Positions 17,903 to 26,700 of a stretch of 38,703 bases of DNA are shown here, piece by piece. Positions within the stretch are counted from its first letter, which is position 1. Each line of letters starts with the position of its first letter. Below the pieces are notes generated by a model. It did not search any database. It worked only from the letters and a program-made list of their open reading frames with translations, and was not told where the DNA came from. This DNA comes from an uncultured Clostridia bacterium. Lineage in GTDB: Bacteria; Bacillota; Clostridia; Christensenellales; Borkfalkiaceae. Location of the stretch: NCBI GenBank assembly GCA_944340905.1, contig CALVLT010000021.1, positions 1 to 38,703 of the forward strand. The letters are read 5' to 3'. Position numbers and translations under genes: made by a program.

Positions 17903-17931
17903 ACCTTACCATATTTTTCGGATTTTGTCAA
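17903..17931 (-). promoter_or_regulatory. Promoter of citrate synthase
   Basis: Minus strand: TTGACA (17926-17931), 17-nt spacer, TAAGGT (17903-17908), about 40 nt upstream of the ATG. Confidence 0.7.
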
Positions 17932-18008
17932 ATCGCCCGCCCGCAAGACGAGACTTTGCACCCCATTTTCACGTATTTTTTCGAAAAATCTGCCTTTTTG
18001 CATAATCT

Positions 18009-18036
18009 GCGCCGCCGCACATCTGTGCGGCGGCGC
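18009..18036. other. Perfect palindrome between divergent genes
   Basis: GCGCCGCCGCACA, 2-nt loop, TGTGCGGCGGCGC. It lies between the citrate synthase promoter and the radical-SAM promoter, so neither transcript should cross it. There is no U-run on either side. It may be an operator or a REP-like element. Confidence 0.5.
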
Positions 18037-18045
18037 ATCTCCCCC

Positions 18046-18074
18046 TTGACGGGAGGACGGTTTTGTTGTATAAT
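18046..18074 (+). promoter_or_regulatory. Promoter of the plus-strand radical-SAM gene
   Basis: TTGACG (18046-18051), 17-nt spacer, TATAAT (18069-18074). Transcription would start near 18081; GAGG at 18090-18093 is the ribosome site for the ATG at 18098. Confidence 0.8.
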
Positions 18075-18097
18075 GCAGAAAAAACTTCCGAGGCGTT

Positions 18098-19117
18098 ATG
18101 AATTACAAAAACGGGTGGCTGATCCTGAACAGGGGGTGCAATCTGCGCTGCAAATGGTGCTATGCCAAGGGCACGGGCTATCGGGCGGAGGAGCAGATGG
18201 CGCCCGAGAAGGCGCGCGCCGTCATCGACCTGTGCGCCGAACTGCACCTGCGGCATCTGACGCTGATCGGCGGCGAGCCGACGGTGTACCCCCACCTGAC
18301 GGACGTCATCCGCTATGCGGCAGAGCGCGGCCTGCGCTGCGCCTTCGTCTCCAACGGCGTTGCCTACGCCGACGAGGGCTACGTCCGCACCCTGTGCGAC
18401 GCGGGGATGCGGCACTTTTCCATATCCGTGAAGGGAACGGACCGCGAAAGTTTTTACAAAACGACGGGGGCGGACAGATACGACGACGTGCTCAGGGGCA
18501 TTGAAAACTGCCTGAAGGCCGACGAGCGCACCGCCGTCTTTCTGGTGCTGTACGAGGAGAATATAGAGACCTTCCTCGGCTGCGTTGCACGGCTGCGGGA
18601 GATGGGCGTCAGGAAATTCAACTTCTCCTTTCTGTACCATTTCGACGATACTCCGGGTTACAAGGGCTATCTGGAGCGGTACAGGCCGCGCGCCGTCGTG
18701 CGCAGGTTCATGCAGCTCTACGGCGAACTGGACAGGCTGACGGAGGGCGGAATACGCATCACGCCCACCCTTCCGCCCTGCGCATGGGACGCGGATTTTC
18801 TGAACATGCTGGCGCAAAAAGGGCAGCTTGCGGGCGGATGTCAGCTGAAGGAACGCAGCGGGCTGGTCATTGACTACGACGGCAGCCTGCTGCCCTGCAA
18901 TGCCATGCAGTCCGTCAGACTCGGCAGGTTCGGCGTGGATTTTTGCGATGCGGAAAGCCTGCTTGCGTACAGCAAAACGCCATACGTGCACGAAATTTAT
19001 GACCGCCTGAGCGCACCTCCCGCAAAACAATGCAGCGACTGCACACACGAGAGAACGTGCGACGCTTGCGCCTGTCAGTGGACGAATTACACATTGGAAC
19101 AGCTTTTGGGCACTTAG
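18098..19117 (+). CDS. Radical-SAM/SPASM protein, putative peptide-modifying enzyme
   Basis: 339-aa radical S-adenosylmethionine enzyme. The [4Fe-4S] cluster motif CNLRCKWC (C14, C18, C21) is followed by the SAM-binding GGEPT at 58-62. The C-terminal part has the SPASM pattern for auxiliary clusters: C248-x13-G-x4-C267, then CSDCTHERTCDACAC (C312, C315, C321, C324, C326). Unlike the neighbour at 19252-20562 it has no N-terminal extension before the SAM core. It converges on that maturase and its peptide gene and shares their bidirectional terminator. SPASM proteins mostly modify peptides or help mature enzymes, so joint action on the 28-aa peptide is possible, but it is unproven; it might instead act on an unrelated substrate. 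The gene is high in GC like the housekeeping genes. Confidence 0.88.
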   Translation: MNYKNGWLILNRGCNLRCKWCYAKGTGYRAEEQMAPEKARAVIDLCAELHLRHLTLIGGEPTVYPHLTDVIRYAAERGLRCAFVSNGVAYADEGYVRTLCDAGMRHFSISVKGTDRESFYKTTGADRYDDVLRGIENCLKADERTAVFLVLYEENIETFLGCVARLREMGVRKFNFSFLYHFDDTPGYKGYLERYRPRAVVRRFMQLYGELDRLTEGGIRITPTLPPCAWDADFLNMLAQKGQLAGGCQLKERSGLVIDYDGSLLPCNAMQSVRLGRFGVDFCDAESLLAYSKTPYVHEIYDRLSAPPAKQCSDCTHERTCDACACQWTNYTLEQLLGT

Positions 19118-19127
19118 ATTCCCGCAC

Positions 19128-19166
19128 AAAAAGGGGGCGCCGAGAACTTCTCGGCGCCCCCTTTTT
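19128..19166. terminator. Bidirectional terminator between the two radical-SAM transcripts
   Basis: A-run, GGGGGCGCCGAGA, 3-nt loop, TCTCGGCGCCCCC, T-run. The stem is perfect over 13 bp and flanked by A5 and T5. It ends the radical-SAM gene on the plus strand and, 3 bp past the peptide stop, the maturase-peptide operon on the minus strand. Confidence 0.92.
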
Positions 19167-19168
19167 GT

Positions 19169-19255
19169 TCAGTCGATCCCCCAGTCGCAATCCTGGTTGC
19201 AGCAAGAAGTGACATCCGCCTCATATGACACGGAAGATTCCTTCAGAACGATCAT
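19169..19255 (-). CDS. Small Cys-rich RiPP precursor peptide (28 aa)
   Basis: Twenty-eight codons from the ATG at 19253-19255 to the TGA at 19169-19171. The first 15 residues are mixed and end in YEADV; the last 13 read TSCCNQDCDWGID with C18, C19 and C23, D22, D24 and D28. The ATG overlaps the maturase stop (ATGA, 4 nt), an AGGAGG sits 8 nt upstream inside the maturase 3' end, and a strong terminator begins right after the stop. These three signs together mark a translated gene in an operon with a radical-SAM/SPASM enzyme, the standard setting for sactipeptide or ranthipeptide precursors. C18 and D22 are spaced CX3D, the spacing used for Cys-Asp thioether bonds in PapA-type peptides; the real crosslink is not predictable. 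No leader cleavage motif such as GG is seen, and no peptidase or exporter gene is adjacent. I do not recognise the peptide family. Confidence 0.75.
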   Translation of the reverse strand: MIVLKESSVSYEADVTSCCNQDCDWGID

Positions 19256-20562
19256 TGCGCGCACCTCCTTTTTTCAATATATTTTCTGACCGACTTTTTC
19301 AGATGTTCCACCGTATACTCGCACTCGATCGCCTGGTCAAGCTCCAGGCGGCGGTGCGGGCAACCGCCCATGCAAACGGGCAGAATGGTACACGTTGCGC
19401 ATTTTTCGGGCAGCGGCTGATCCATGAACCGGCGGAAATAATCGTTGTAATTGAGTCCGGAGAAGATGCTCCCCACCGCGTGCGCCTCCACGCCGAAATC
19501 ATGCTCGCACTTATACAGTTCGCCGTGCACGCCCACGCAGAACACGTTCATACAGTGCTGTCCGCAGAACGTCTTTTTGGGTTCGCGCACCTTGGGGGGC
19601 TTGCCGATGAATTCCTCGAAATCGGACAAGATCTCCTCATATTCGGGCGTTGTGCAGTAATCATTGGTATCCTTGCAGAAGTCATAGCTGCGCAGACGCT
19701 CCAGGGAAAACATGACGTTGTTGTGGAAACGGCCGTCCGCCTTCAGGCTGCGCACAAATTCCTTGATGTCCCCGAGGTTACTGTTATCCACGTTCAGGCG
19801 CAGATTGATGGTGACTTTCAGCCCGTTGCGCGCGATATATTCGGACAGATCGAGGATATTCCCCACCGCCCTGCGGTATGCCTCGGGCGTCGTCCCCTTT
19901 CTGGCACAATATTCACGCTCCGTGCCGTCAAACGTGACCTGCGCAAAGTTCGTGTTGTGTTCGCGGAAGAGAAAGTCAAACTTTTCTTTCGACAAAAAGT
20001 AGCCGTTCGTGATGATGCCCGCGCGGAACGCAACGTTCATGCGGCTGCAGAGCGCATGCAGCTTTGCCTGCAGCGGGACGATCGCCTGTCCGTAGGCAAG
20101 GAGCGGCTCGCCGCCGAACCAGGTGATGCGCACGTTCTTTACATGCGGCGCGGCGGAGAGCTTTTTTTCGACCGCCGCAACGATGCCGTCCACCACTTCG
20201 GAGGACATGACGTCCTTTTGCCCCTTCGCCCCATGTTCAAAGCAATAGGGACAGTGATAGTTGCACGCCATCGTCGGCGCGATGACCAGCCCGATGGAGT
20301 CCTGCCCCGTGGCATACTGCCGCATCTTGGCGTTGTAAACGATCTCTTCGTATTCGTCGAGGTCGGCGCTGACCACGATGCCCTGTTTGCGCAGCCCGTC
20401 AAGGAGGGCCGCGACACGTGCGTCAGCATAATCCCCCCTGCCGAGCAGCTCCCATACGGGCCGTTCCAGCTCCACCACGCTGCCGCGCTTGGTGTTCCAT
20501 ACCGTCATGGTATCCCGCGTCTCGTCCGCAACAATGTTGTAATAGGAAAGTTTGTACTGCAT
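19252..20562 (-). CDS. Radical-SAM/SPASM peptide maturase
   Basis: 436-aa enzyme expected to install thioether or other crosslinks in a ribosomal peptide. Residues 1-85 are an N-terminal region (VWELLGRGDYADARVAALLD) placed where peptide-recognition (RRE-like) domains occur. The radical-SAM core starts LVIAPTMACNYHCPYCFE with cluster cysteines C100, C104 and C107, and GGEP at 150-153. The SPASM domain is canonical: C342-x4-G-x4-C352, then CATCTILPVCMGGC (C388, C391, C397, C401) and C414; extra C333 and C337 precede it. The start at 20562 (MQYKLSYYN) is chosen for its GGAGG site and promoter; the frame is open 25 codons further up but without a ribosome site. Its last codons carry the ribosome site of the downstream 28-aa peptide gene, its probable substrate. 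Confidence 0.92.
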   Translation of the reverse strand: MQYKLSYYNIVADETRDTMTVWNTKRGSVVELERPVWELLGRGDYADARVAALLDGLRKQGIVVSADLDEYEEIVYNAKMRQYATGQDSIGLVIAPTMACNYHCPYCFEHGAKGQKDVMSSEVVDGIVAAVEKKLSAAPHVKNVRITWFGGEPLLAYGQAIVPLQAKLHALCSRMNVAFRAGIITNGYFLSKEKFDFLFREHNTNFAQVTFDGTEREYCARKGTTPEAYRRAVGNILDLSEYIARNGLKVTINLRLNVDNSNLGDIKEFVRSLKADGRFHNNVMFSLERLRSYDFCKDTNDYCTTPEYEEILSDFEEFIGKPPKVREPKKTFCGQHCMNVFCVGVHGELYKCEHDFGVEAHAVGSIFSGLNYNDYFRRFMDQPLPEKCATCTILPVCMGGCPHRRLELDQAIECEYTVEHLKKSVRKYIEKRRCAQ

Positions 20563-20601
20563 TGCCCCTCCGCAGAAAAATCGCGCCCTTAAACTATATA
20601 G

Positions 20602-20630
20602 ATTATAGCAAACAACCGCACAAAAAGCAA
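20602..20630 (-). promoter_or_regulatory. Promoter of the maturase-peptide operon
   Basis: Minus strand: TTGCTT (20625-20630), 17-nt spacer, TATAAT (20602-20607). It lies 40 nt before the chosen maturase ATG, which supports that start. Confidence 0.75.
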
Positions 20631-20696
20631 GAGGCAAAACAAATTTTCCGCGGATTCCCTATAAGAACGGGGAAAATATGCCTCCGATAAACATTA

Positions 20697-20724
20697 CGGG
20701 CGCGGCTGTAAACAGCCGCGCCCG
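20697..20724 (-). terminator. Terminator after the giant beta-helix gene
   Basis: CGGGCGCGGCTGT, 2-nt loop, ACAGCCGCGCCCG, perfect 13 bp, 24 bp past the stop. On the minus strand TAATGTTTATC follows, a modest U-rich tract. Confidence 0.7.
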
Positions 20725-20748
20725 AACGTTGTTCAATCGGTGTTCCGC

Positions 20749-23700
20749 TTATTCTTCGCTGCCCTCGCCGGCGTCGGGTGCGGGCGTTTCGGCAGCCGTG
20801 CCGTCGGAAGGAGCCTCTGCGGCAGCGCTCTCCGCCTGTGCGGCGGCCTGCTGTGCCTGACGCTCCAGCCTGCGCTGGCGGCGCAGCTCTTTGCGGCGTT
20901 CCTTGGCAGCCTCGATGTCCTTTTCGATCTGGTCAACGGACAGGTCCACCATCGTGTAAGCCGTCTCCAGGTCGTCCTCGTCGCGGATGACAAGCTCGGT
21001 GGCACGAACCTTGAGTTTCGCCTCCGACTTGGCGTTCCTGCGGAAGGTCTTGAGCATCTCGTTCTCGAGCAGGAAGAGCGCCACCGGCATATCGCGCCGC
21101 ACGGTGAGCTTGACGACCTGCTTGCCCTCGCGCTTGACGACCACGCCGCCGCTCTGTTTGACTTCGACCGCGCCCTCCTTGGCGAGCGCATACTCCCTGA
21201 CTTTATTGAACAGGTCGCGCTGTTCGTCCGTCAGGTCCATATACGCCTCGCTGAACGAGCGCACGTTCGCCGCAATGACGATGTGCTCCTTGTCGCCGTC
21301 CTCTTCCGCCGCAAGCTCTTCCACGGGCGCCGCAGCAGGCGCTGCAGGCTCTTCGGCAGGTGCGGCAGGCTCTTCTGCGACCTCTTCGGGCTGTGCCGCG
21401 GCGGCGGGAGCGCTCTCCTCGGGCTGCGTCTCGGGCTGTGCCTGGGTTTGTGCAGCCACTTCCCTGCGCCCCTTCAGCAGCATTACGATGCACGCAACCA
21501 CGATGAGTACGAGTACGACGGCGAGCAGCACGTACACGCCCGTCAGGGACGGCGTATTCTGTGCGGACGCCTCTACAGAGGCGACCTGCGCACGGAACGT
21601 AGAGACCGCCGTGGTCACATCGGAGACGGTGGTCGCCGCGTCGATGGCGGCGAGCGCCTCGTTGTAGTACCTGAGCACAAGGTTGGCGTTGTCCTCGCTG
21701 AACGCCTGCGTGAGTCTGGCGTAGATATCGCCGTCCGTCGTCTCGGGGGTGTACGCTGCACGCGCCACGAGGATGCCCGCCTGTGCGCTGTCAGCGCCGA
21801 GCAGGCTGTCGAGATAATCGTTGAGCCAGTCGCGGAGATCCGTCATGGCGTTGTCCTTCGCCTCTTCGACGGCGGTGGATGCACTCACGCTGTTCGCGAT
21901 GCTGTCCACCGTGGTCTGGAGGGCGGCAATGTCGGCAAGAATATCCGTCAGATCGCCTGTGATGGCAGTGACGTCGTCGCCGTCGGCGAGCGATGCAATG
22001 CTCTGGCGGATGCTTTCAATGTCCGCGATCGCTTCCGTGATGGAGGAGGACAGTCCGCCGGAGGCATCCTGCAGTGCGCCCGTCAGGTCCCCAATTTCGG
22101 CAGCCGCGTTCGTCAGCGTGGTGTTCATCGAACCGAGCAGGCCGATCGAGCTGCTCCAGCTTTCGAGAAGTGTTTTCACTTCCCCGATCGCAGTATTCGC
22201 ATTGCTCACTGCGCTCAGAATGGAATCGAGCGTTGTTCCGTTTGTTCCGATCACACTGTCGATCTTTTCGAGGATCGAATCGATGCGATCGTCGATGCCG
22301 CTTGTACCGAGCAGCGCCTCTTTGACGGCGGTGAGGTCGTTCTGCAGGCTGTCGATCGTGCCGTTTTCCTCGAACGCCGCAATGACGTTTGCAAGGCTGT
22401 CGCTCAGATCGGAGATGGACATGCCGCCTTCGCCGTTCGCCGCGCCCATGATCTCGTTCTTGGCTTGCGTGATGGCATCGAAGATGTCCGAATCGCCCTC
22501 GAAATATCCGAGCAGGGTATCCAGCGTTCCGTTGCCTGCGAACGTGCCGTCTGCCTCGTTATACGCGCCGAGCAGCTCTTCCGCAAACGCATTGAGCAAT
22601 GTGTTGATCGTATCGAGCGAGCCTTGGATCGTTTTCGTCAGATACTCGTTAAGCTCGGCAAGCGAAGCCGCATCGGCATCCGCCGCAACGCCCGTGATCT
22701 GTTCGCGCGCCGCCTCGATGGTGTTCAGAATGCTGTCGATCGCGCCCGTATTATCGGTGAACAGACCGCTGTTGAGTTCGCCGACCGCCTTTTCGATCTC
22801 GTCAAGCTGCGTACTCTGCGCCGCGATCTGCGCGCGATAGCTGCGGATATCCGCGATCTCCGCAAGCGCGTTTTCAAGCAGGCTTTCCAATTCCGCCTTG
22901 TTGCGCGCCGCATAGATGGCATTGTAGGTGGCGGTAGGAACGACGACTGCCTCCTGTGCGGGCTGTCCGTCCGCCTCCTCCTTGGCCTCGGCTGCCGCGG
23001 CGATCTCACCCGCCGCCGCCGCCTTCATTCCGTCGAACTTGGCAAGCAGGCCGTCGAGCGCATTGATCGCCGCAAGGCGCGCCTGCGCCACGCTGTATTC
23101 GCTCGTCGCCTCCGTAATGTCGGCATACGCCGCAACCAGCGCCGCCGCATTGGCCTTGAGCAACGCCTCGCCCTCCTGCGCTGCAAGCTGTTCGACATAC
23201 GCCATCGTCCAGCCGTAAGCGGCAAGCGCGCCGCGCACATCCGCCTGCGCATTCGCCTGTGCGGTGAGGAGCGCCGCAAGGTCGTCCGAGACAGATTCGA
23301 TCACTTCATAGTAGCCCGTAGCGCCGTAGAACGCGCCCTCGTAGCCCTCGGCGAACAATCCCTCTGCGGGCAACTCGGCATACTGACCACCCGAAACAAA
23401 GCCGGTGATGTTTCTTGCCTCGACGGGAGCTTTGAATTTGCCACCCACGATGGAGATCGTAACCCCCTCGGAAGGAGTAACATCCTCTTTCCCGACGGTG
23501 TCAATTTCAAGGAAGGCTTTTCCGTCCGCGCCGGTCGCGTTGATCGTACCGCCGTTAACCGTCACGTCGATCGGACGCTCCGTGGTATGCTGCGAAACCG
23601 CAATGGCAACGCCGCCCACCGTGGTGCCGTCCGGGTTAGGAACGGGCTCCGTATATACGCCCGTCGCCGTGACTGTCGTTCCTTCATTGACGGTGAGTTT

Positions 23701-26700
23701 GCCCGCGCGGATCTCGATGCCCGTTGCGCCCTTGATCTCGCCGCCCGTGATCGTCGTTTCGCCGCTGCCCGGCAGATACATCGCCGTACCGGTGGCTTTG
23801 GGTGCGGAGACATTGGTATCGGTAAGACTGATCACGTTATTGTAGAATGTTCCGTTGGTAGCAATACCGTAATAGACGGTGCCGGAAATGGAGCTGTCCG
23901 TTGCCGTCAGACTCGTCTTGTTCGCAGATTCCTCCGCCGTACCGAACATTGCAACGCCGGCTACGCCGCCCGTAACGGTGGCGTTCGTAAGCACCGCATT
24001 GCCGCCGTCCGCGGTCGGAGTTCCGCCGTTGTAGTCGCCCAGCCTGATCGCCTGCCCGCCATTGGCATAATCCACGACAACGTCCTCGATCGTGAGCGTT
24101 GCGTTCTTCGTCACCACAAGACCGTGGTCCGCGCCGTCGCCGGTATACACGATGGCACCGTTATCTTCGCTGCTCTCGATCGTCACGTCTACGGTGATAT
24201 TGGCAGCCGTCCCTTCAGCACGGACCGTGTGTCCCGCAAGGTCGATCGTTACATTCTTATCGATCGTGAGCGCTTCGGTGAGATTCACATCGCCGAGGAG
24301 CACGACCGTATCGCCGTTCTGCGCAGCCTCGAGCGCGTTGACAAGGGTAGCATATCGATAGGAGACGCCGCTTGCGTCAATGATCATTGCCTGCGGCTCG
24401 CTGTTTTCAACAAGCGTATAGGCGTCCGTTTTCGAATCGTACTGCAACGCATACAGCGGGTTATCCGTGCCATCTCTGTCGAGGTAGTCCTCGGGCACGG
24501 GTTCACCGAACGTGCCGCCCGATACGGCGACCTCGCCAATATCTGTAGCGTAGCTGTTCTGCATAATGATCGTGCCGCCCGTGAAAGTACCGTCCGTAAT
24601 GGTCAGTTTACCCTGATCCATGGTATCGTTCAGATAACCATTGACGACGACGGCAAATGCCCCTTCGTTGATCTCAAACGTACCGCCGTTGATCTCAGCC
24701 ACGTTCCAGTTCATCACCGCCGCCTGCGAGATATTGCTGAACGTGCCGCCCGTGATCGTCAGTTGACCGTAATCATCGTTCTTGACGGTATTCAGGCCGC
24801 CCGAATATTCGCCGCCCTTGATGGTCATGACGGAAGGCTTCCGCTGCTTGTTATCATTGCCATCCTGCCAACCGTTCTCGATCAGGCTGGAATATCCGCC
24901 CGGCTGCTGAATAATGCCGTTGAGCGTTGCCGTGCCGTGGTTGAGCAGCACATAAAAGCTGTTGCCGCCGTTATTGGAGCTGCTGTTGCCCTTCTCGTTA
25001 CTTCTTGCAAGTCTGCCGCCGTCAAGGGTGAACGTGCCGCCCACTTCATTGTAGACCGCAGCCTTCCCATGCGAGAGCGCATCCACGTACACATTCTTTC
25101 CAACGGTCAACGTACCCGTGTTATAAATGGTATCAAAGTCGCTGGCAATCATGTTTGCGCTCGAACCATCGCCCGCATTGTCAACGATTACAAGCGTACC
25201 GTTGTTGGTAATGGTGTGATCGTCAACGTTCGTGATCGTACACCCGTTCAGGTCGAGAGTGACATTCTGTCCCCCGTCGATCGTTACGTCCTCGGTGACG
25301 TTCTGCAGCAATGTGATGGTCGCCGCATTCTCACCCGCCGCATCAATCGCCGCCTGCAGGGTTTCATACGCCGTATCGTTGCAGACAGCCGCAGCGTTTA
25401 CTTCTACCGTGTAGTTCCCCTCGCTGCCTTCGAGCGCATACCCCGCCGCAAGATAGCTGGCGTCAAACGTCTGCTGATAGCTGCCACCCGAAATGAACTT
25501 CGTGATATTCTTTGCCTCGACTTCGCCGTTGAACGTACCGCCCGTGATGGAAACAACGGGAGCGCCGTATGCAAATTCATGCGTTCCTTCGACCCCATCG
25601 TAGCTATCGTCACGGTTGGGATTATGATTGCCCTCATAGAACGCCCTGCCGTTCTCGGCCGTGAACGTGCCGCCGTCGATGGTGACAGACAGGGAAGTAT
25701 TTGCAATGTCATACTTGGACACCGCGATCGCCGCGCCGCCAAGCACGGTGTTACCGCCGACAGAGGGCGTTGCATTGGTCGAGAAGTCGCCCGTAGCGGT
25801 AACGGTCGTGTCGCCGGAGATGACCAGCGTCCCGTTTCTGATCTCGATGCCCGTCGTTCCGGTAATAGCGGCATTTGCAATGGTCGTGGTGCAGGTCGCC
25901 TGCGGCAGATACATTGCAACAGTTTTGTCGGAAGTAACGCTGCCGCCGAGAATATCGATGTTCAGCGTGCCAAACTCATCCCCATTGCCCATGATCGTAG
26001 CGCTGCTCCCCGACGACAGTGTGGCATAAGAAGTCAGGGAAACAGTATTGCCAACTTCGGCAAATACGAACACTGCGTTATGCCTTACATAATCTCCCGA
26101 TTCGATCGTCAAAGTGGATTCCAGAATCAGCTCGCCATCAGCTCCGACATCAGCAGTTCCGGAGTGCAGCTGAATCGCAGTCTTACGAACATCGATCGTA
26201 CCATTCCGGAATATGATCGTTGCATTCCCTACGCTGATGTCAAACAAGTTGTTCGGACATGAAGTACCGGTCGTCGAAATCGTATGACCGCCTAAATCAA
26301 ACGTAAGCGATTTGTTCTCAATCTCAATGGTTTTATTGACCGAATAACTGATGTCATCCAAAAGCGTGATCGTTGCGCCGTCATCTGCCATTGCAACAGC
26401 GGTCGAAAAGACAGTAAACCGATAGATGGTGCCGTCCGACATTTCCACCTGCACAGTTGCCGCCGCCGTTTTGATGATGCTTACCATGTTTTCGGTGGCA
26501 CTCAGCGTAAATTCATGCGTTTCGGGCACATACTGTGCAATATTCTGCCCGTCTGCATTCGTTAAAGCCTTTGCATACGAACCACCCTGAAGGCTGATTT
26601 CGCCGCCGTTTTCCGTAAACGTGACACTTTCGTCAAACTTGCCGCGCTCAAACCTAGCGGTGCTGCCGCCATTGGCAATAAATTGTGTTCCATTAAAAAC

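Noticed and set aside
16574-18049. A 491-codon open frame on the plus strand opposite citrate synthase
   Set aside because: Antisense by-product; it runs through the promoter region of two real genes.
20740-26262. A 1,840-codon open frame on the plus strand opposite the giant beta-helix gene
   Set aside because: It mirrors the codon pattern of the repeat-rich gene, has no signal, domain or ribosome site, and the minus-strand protein is clearly real.
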